A stretch of 64,000 nucleotides of DNA from Pseudomonas asiatica. GTDB lineage: Bacteria; Pseudomonadota; Gammaproteobacteria; Pseudomonadales; Pseudomonadaceae. Numbering within the stretch: position 1 is the stretch's first letter; each line of letters begins with the position of its first letter. The notes below the pieces were generated by a model. It ran no database searches and was not told the DNA's origin. It worked only from the letters and a program-made list of their open reading frames with translations. Position numbers and translations under genes: made by a program. This document shows, in pieces, positions 60,025 through 64,000 of this stretch. The stretch lies in contig NZ_CP157874.1 in NCBI RefSeq assembly GCF_040214835.1, positions 1,120,001 to 1,184,000 on the forward strand, written 5' to 3'.

Positions 60025-60921
60025 ATGCCCGCCCTAGACCACCCCCTGATCGACCAGTTCCTCGACGCCCTGTGGCTTGAAAAGGGCCTGTCCGACAACA
60101 CCCGCATGTCCTACCGCAGCGACCTGGCCCTGTTCAACGGCTGGTTGCAGGAACACAGCGTCAGCTTGCCCGACGCCGGCCGCGACCTGATTCTCGACCA
60201 CCTGGCCTGGCGCCTCGACCAGGGCTACAAGCCACGCTCCACGGCACGCTTCCTGTCCGGCCTGCGCGGCTTCTTCCGCTACCTGCTGCGGGAAAAGCTG
60301 GTGGCCATCGACCCGACCCTGCAAGTGGACATGCCGCAACTGGGCAAGCCGCTGCCCAAGTCGTTGTCCGAGGCCGACGTCGAAGCCTTGCTGCAGGCCC
60401 CGGACCTGGGCGAAGCCATCGGCCAGCGTGACCGCGCCATGCTCGAAGTGCTTTACGCCTGCGGCCTGCGGGTCACCGAACTGGTCAGCCTGGCCCTCGA
60501 CCAGGTCAACCTGCGCCAGGGCGTGCTGCGGGTGATGGGCAAGGGCAGCAAGGAGCGCCTGGTGCCCATGGGCGAAGAGGCGGTGGTGTGGCTGCAACGC
60601 TACCTGCGCGATGGCCGCGCCGAACTGCTCAATGGCCGCCCCAGCGATGTCTTGTTCCCCAGCCAGCGTGGCGAGCAGATGACCCGCCAGACCTTCTGGC
60701 ATCGCATCAAGCACCATGCCCGGGTCGCCGGCATCGACAAACCGCTGTCGCCGCACACCCTGCGCCATGCCTTCGCTACTCATCTGCTCAACCATGGCGC
60801 CGACCTGCGCGTGGTACAGATGCTGCTGGGCCACAGTGACCTGTCGACCACGCAGATCTATACCCATGTCGCCAAGGCCCGCCTGCAGCAATTGCACGCC
60901 CAGCACCACCCGCGTGGATGA
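60025..60921 (+). CDS. xerD: tyrosine recombinase XerD
   Basis: 298 residues. An N-terminal SAM-like core-binding domain is followed by the catalytic domain with Arg in CGLRVTEL, then HTLRHAFATHLLNHGADLR, GHSDLSTTQIY with the nucleophilic Tyr near the end. With XerC it resolves chromosome dimers at dif. It has no integrase or mobile-element context; in pseudomonads xerD normally precedes dsbC and hom, as here. Confidence 0.96.
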   Translation: MPALDHPLIDQFLDALWLEKGLSDNTRMSYRSDLALFNGWLQEHSVSLPDAGRDLILDHLAWRLDQGYKPRSTARFLSGLRGFFRYLLREKLVAIDPTLQVDMPQLGKPLPKSLSEADVEALLQAPDLGEAIGQRDRAMLEVLYACGLRVTELVSLALDQVNLRQGVLRVMGKGSKERLVPMGEEAVVWLQRYLRDGRAELLNGRPSDVLFPSQRGEQMTRQTFWHRIKHHARVAGIDKPLSPHTLRHAFATHLLNHGADLRVVQMLLGHSDLSTTQIYTHVAKARLQQLHAQHHPRG

Positions 60922-61074
60922 ATGTTTTTCATGTTCCGCCGACCGGTCCTTGCAAGGCCCTTCACCGGCGGTGTGATGTGGTAGGCTTGGGCGGTTTGCA
61001 CCAAGGGCCGCACGGTCACCGCGTATTTTCCGCAGGTGGCGCCCTCCGGCCCCTGTCCGCCTTCAGGAGTTCCC

Positions 61075-61818
61075 ATGCGCGTGACCCAGTTTTTCGCCGC
61101 CGCCGCGTTGGCGCTGGCCAGTACCTTTGCCGTTGCTGCGGCAACCGACAGCAATGCCACCGCCGAGCAGGCCATCCGTAAGTCGTTGCAGAACCTCGAG
61201 CTGGAAGTGCCCGTCGAAAGCGTGGCCAGCAGCCCGGTCAGCGGCCTGTATGAAGTCAAGCTGCAGGGCGGCCGCGTGCTTTATGCCAGCGGCGACGGCC
61301 AGTTCGTGATGCAGGGCTACCTGTTCCAGATCCAGGACGGCAAGCCGGTCAACCTCACCGAGAAGACCGAGCGCCTGGGCATTGCCAAGCTCATCAACGG
61401 CATTCCAGCCGCCGAGATGGTGGTTTATCCTGCCAAGGGCGAGACCAAGTCGCACATCACGGTATTCACCGACACCACCTGCCCGTACTGCCACAAGCTG
61501 CACGCCGAGGTGCCCGAGCTCAACCGCCGCGGTATCGAAGTGCGCTATGTCGCCTTCCCGCGTCAGGGCCTCGGTTCGCCGGGTGACCAGCAGTTGCAGG
61601 CCGTCTGGTGTTCCAGCGACCGCCGTGCGGCGATGGACAAGATGGTCGAGGGTGAGGAAATCAAGGCTGCCAAGTGCGCCAACCCGGTCAGCAAGCAGTT
61701 CCAGCTGGGCCAGTCGATCGGCGTCAACGGCACGCCGGCGATCGTCCTTGAAAGCGGCCAGGTCATTCCGGGCTACCAGCCGGCACCGCAGGTCGCCAAG
61801 CTGGCACTGGCCAAGTAA
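61075..61818 (+). CDS. dsbC: thiol:disulfide interchange protein DsbC
   Basis: A 247-residue periplasmic disulfide isomerase: signal peptide (FFAAAALALASTFAVAA), N-terminal dimerisation domain, and a thioredoxin-like domain with the active site TTCPYCHK (Cys136 and Cys139) and the cis-Pro loop GVNGTPAIV. The ATG follows CAGGAG. Confidence 0.96.
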   Translation: MRVTQFFAAAALALASTFAVAAATDSNATAEQAIRKSLQNLELEVPVESVASSPVSGLYEVKLQGGRVLYASGDGQFVMQGYLFQIQDGKPVNLTEKTERLGIAKLINGIPAAEMVVYPAKGETKSHITVFTDTTCPYCHKLHAEVPELNRRGIEVRYVAFPRQGLGSPGDQQLQAVWCSSDRRAAMDKMVEGEEIKAAKCANPVSKQFQLGQSIGVNGTPAIVLESGQVIPGYQPAPQVAKLALAK

Positions 61819-61901
61819 TCCAATTCAGTACGCCGTCGTCATGGGGTGACGGCATGTTTCACGGTCGGCATAGGTGTCGGCCGTTCAATGGGGAGTTCAC
61901 A

Positions 61902-63206
61902 GTGAAACCGGTCAAAGTAGGCATCTGTGGGTTGGGGACCGTCGGTGGCGGAACCTTCAATGTACTTCAGCGCAACGCCGAGGAGATCGCCCGCCGTGCC
62001 GGGCGCGGTATTGAAGTGGCACAGATTGCCATGCGCTCGCAGAACCCGAACTGCCAGATTACCGGTACCCCCATTACCGCTGATGTGTTCGAAGTTGCGA
62101 GCAACCCGGAGATCGACATTGTCATCGAGCTGATCGGTGGCTACACCGTGGCCCGCGAGCTGGTGCTCAAGGCCATCGAAAACGGCAAGCACGTGGTCAC
62201 CGCCAACAAGGCGCTGATTGCCGTGCACGGCAACGAAATCTTCGCCAAGGCCCGCGAGAAGGGCGTGATCGTCGCCTTCGAAGCGGCCGTGGCCGGTGGC
62301 ATCCCGGTGATCAAGGCCATCCGCGAAGGCCTGTCGGCCAACCACATCAACTGGCTGGCCGGCATCATCAACGGCACCGGCAACTTCATCCTCACCGAAA
62401 TGCGTGAGAAGGGCCGTGCCTTCCCGGACGTGCTGGCCGAAGCCCAGGCGCTGGGTTACGCCGAAGCCGACCCGACTTTCGACGTTGAAGGCATCGATGC
62501 CGCGCACAAGTTGACCATCCTGGCCTCGATCGCTTTCGGCATCCCGCTGCAATTCGACAAGGCCTACACCGAAGGCATCACCCAGCTGACCACTGCTGAC
62601 GTGAATTATGCCGAGGCCCTGGGCTACCGCATCAAGCACCTGGGTGTGGCCCGCCGCACTGCCGAAGGTATCGAGCTGCGCGTACACCCGACGCTGATCC
62701 CGGCCGACCGCCTGATCGCCAACGTCAACGGCGTGATGAACGCCGTCATGGTCAACGGCGACGCCGCCGGTTCCACCCTGTACTACGGCGCCGGTGCCGG
62801 CATGGAGCCTACCGCTTCGTCGGTGGTCGGTGATCTGGTCGATGTGGTCCGTGCCATGACCTCCGACCCGGAAAACCGCGTGCCGCACCTGGCCTTCCAG
62901 CCGGATTCGCTGTCGGCCCACCCGATCCTGCCGATCGAGGCCTGTGAAAGCGCCTACTACCTGCGCATCCAGGCCAAGGATCACCCGGGCGTACTGGCCC
63001 AGGTGGCCAGCATCCTCTCGGAGCGTGGCATCAACATCGAATCGATCATGCAGAAGGAAGCCGAGGAACAGGACGGCCTGGTGCCGATGATCCTGCTGAC
63101 CCATCGTGTGGTCGAGCAGCGTATCAACGACGCCATCGTCGCCCTGGAAGCCCTGCAGGACGTGGTCGGCAAGGTCGTGCGCATTCGCGTCGAGCAGCTC
63201 AACTAA
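61902..63206 (+). CDS. hom: homoserine dehydrogenase
   Basis: 434 residues. NAD(P)-binding domain with GICGLGTVGGG, the catalytic region AGIINGTGNFILTEM and the conserved DPTFDVEGIDAAHKL, then a C-terminal ACT domain (HPGVLAQVASILSERGINIE) for feedback by threonine. The start is a GTG preceded by GGGAG; the upstream in-frame ATG lacks a ribosome site. thrC follows. Confidence 0.97.
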   Translation: MKPVKVGICGLGTVGGGTFNVLQRNAEEIARRAGRGIEVAQIAMRSQNPNCQITGTPITADVFEVASNPEIDIVIELIGGYTVARELVLKAIENGKHVVTANKALIAVHGNEIFAKAREKGVIVAFEAAVAGGIPVIKAIREGLSANHINWLAGIINGTGNFILTEMREKGRAFPDVLAEAQALGYAEADPTFDVEGIDAAHKLTILASIAFGIPLQFDKAYTEGITQLTTADVNYAEALGYRIKHLGVARRTAEGIELRVHPTLIPADRLIANVNGVMNAVMVNGDAAGSTLYYGAGAGMEPTASSVVGDLVDVVRAMTSDPENRVPHLAFQPDSLSAHPILPIEACESAYYLRIQAKDHPGVLAQVASILSERGINIESIMQKEAEEQDGLVPMILLTHRVVEQRINDAIVALEALQDVVGKVVRIRVEQLN

Positions 63207-63264
63207 CAATAGTGCCGGCGGGCCGCCAGTGCGGCCCCGGCCCCAGCATCGAAGGTTTGCACCC

Positions 63265-64000
63265 ATGCGCTATATCAGTACCCGCGGCCAGGCTCCGGCC
63301 CTCAATTTCGAAGACGTCCTGCTGGCTGGCCTGGCCAGCGACGGCGGCCTGTACGTCCCGGAAAACCTGCCACGCTTCACCCAGGAAGAAATCGCCTCGT
63401 GGGCCGGCCTGCCGTACCACGAACTTGCCTTCCGGGTGATGCGCCCGTTCGTCGAAGGCAGCATCGCCGACGCCGACTTCAAGAAGATCCTCGAAGAAAC
63501 CTACGGCGAGTTCGCCCACGCCGCGGTTGCCCCGCTGCGTCAGCTGAACAGCAACGAGTGGGTGCTGGAGCTGTTCCACGGCCCGACCCTGGCGTTCAAG
63601 GACTTCGCCCTGCAACTGCTCGGCCGCCTGCTGGACCACGTGCTGGCCAAGCGCAACGAGCGCGTGGTGATCATTGGCGCCACCAGCGGTGACACCGGTT
63701 CCGCCGCCATCGAAGGTTGCCGCCGTTGCGACAACGTCGACATCTTCATCCTGCACCCGCACCAGCGCGTGTCGGAAGTGCAGCGCCGGCAGATGACCAC
63801 CATCTTCGGCGACAACATCCACAACATCGCCATCGAAGGCAACTTCGACGACTGCCAGGAAATGGTCAAGGCCAGCTTCGCCGACCAGTCGTTCCTCAAG
63901 GGCACCCGCCTGGTTGCGGTCAACTCGATCAACTGGGCGCGGATCATGGCCCAGATCGTCTACTACTTCCACGCTGCCCTGCAGCTGGGTGGCCCGGCGC
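63265..64000 (+). CDS. thrC: threonine synthase, 5' part
   Basis: The first 245 codons of the PLP enzyme that converts O-phosphohomoserine to threonine. MRYISTRGQAPALNFEDVLL is the usual start, and the PLP lysine lies in GPTLAFKDFALQ near residue 112. GATSGDTGSAAIEG is the phosphate-binding loop. The gene runs off the right edge. It forms a unit with hom. Confidence 0.96.
   Translation, partial: MRYISTRGQAPALNFEDVLLAGLASDGGLYVPENLPRFTQEEIASWAGLPYHELAFRVMRPFVEGSIADADFKKILEETYGEFAHAAVAPLRQLNSNEWVLELFHGPTLAFKDFALQLLGRLLDHVLAKRNERVVIIGATSGDTGSAAIEGCRRCDNVDIFILHPHQRVSEVQRRQMTTIFGDNIHNIAIEGNFDDCQEMVKASFADQSFLKGTRLVAVNSINWARIMAQIVYYFHAALQLGGPA

Noticed and set aside
60025..60921. XerD as an integrase marking a mobile element
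   Set aside because: Sequence and gene order (xerD-dsbC-hom-thrC) are those of the chromosomal recombinase; no attachment-site repeats or phage genes are present.

Overview
The window is a GC-rich chromosomal segment from a fluorescent pseudomonad, most likely of the Pseudomonas putida group. This rests on gene order (leuA, xseA, guaBA, cumA, tadA, mltF, purL; ffh, rpsP, rimM, trmD, rplS; xerD, dsbC, hom, thrC), on the many intergenic REP palindromes carrying the GCGGGTTCACCCGCGAA-type core, and on a Tat cluster lying beside a PhoX phosphatase gene and a type II secretion (Xcp/Gsp) operon, an arrangement described for P. putida. No rRNA, tRNA or CRISPR array was found.

Layout. 1-5.3 kb: the end of eda, leuA with a newly noticed leucine-rich leader peptide, an M23 peptidase and xseA. 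5.2-11 kb: a LysR regulator divergent from a TauE/SafE permease, a zinc-ribbon protein, guaB and guaA. 10.9-15.3 kb: an AraC regulator divergent from a tightly packed four-gene envelope cluster (small secreted protein, two related two-helix membrane proteins, an M48 protease) whose function I do not recognise. 15.3-23.4 kb: cumA-tadA, mltF, purL and a NIF3-like small protein.

23.4-40.7 kb is the most interesting block: tatABC (minus), gspK displaced from its operon, a low-GC orphan RHS-tip gene, uxpB (PhoX-type Tat lipoprotein phosphatase), then a SoxB/5'-nucleotidase-like Tat lipoprotein that has lost its metal-ligand motifs and gspCDEFGHIJLMN. PhoB-box-like 11-bp repeats lie before tatA, before uxpB and before the SoxB-like/gsp operon, so the likely logic is phosphate starvation, then Tat export, then Xcp-dependent delivery of UxpB. 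Two oddities stand out. The gspJ reading frame begins with four in-frame 165-bp copies of a REP-pair repeat (exactly 55 codons each), which puts a predicted leader of up to 224 residues ahead of the prepilin cleavage site. Also, a diverged copy of the last ~70 bp of uxpB plus a terminator-like hairpin lies on the far side of the RHS gene, a scar of insertion or of a lost tandem paralogue.

40.8-47.1 kb: a two-partner secretion pair (tpsB then tpsA, minus strand) with no evident C-terminal toxin. 47.2-55.5 kb: L,D-transpeptidase, two NUDIX hydrolases, gamma-carbonic anhydrase, DUF1289, a VUT-family membrane protein, purT, an MFS symporter, corB-like and ypjD-like genes. 55.7-64 kb: core genes ffh, rpsP-rimM-trmD-rplS, a thioesterase, xerD, dsbC, hom and the start of thrC, which runs off the window.
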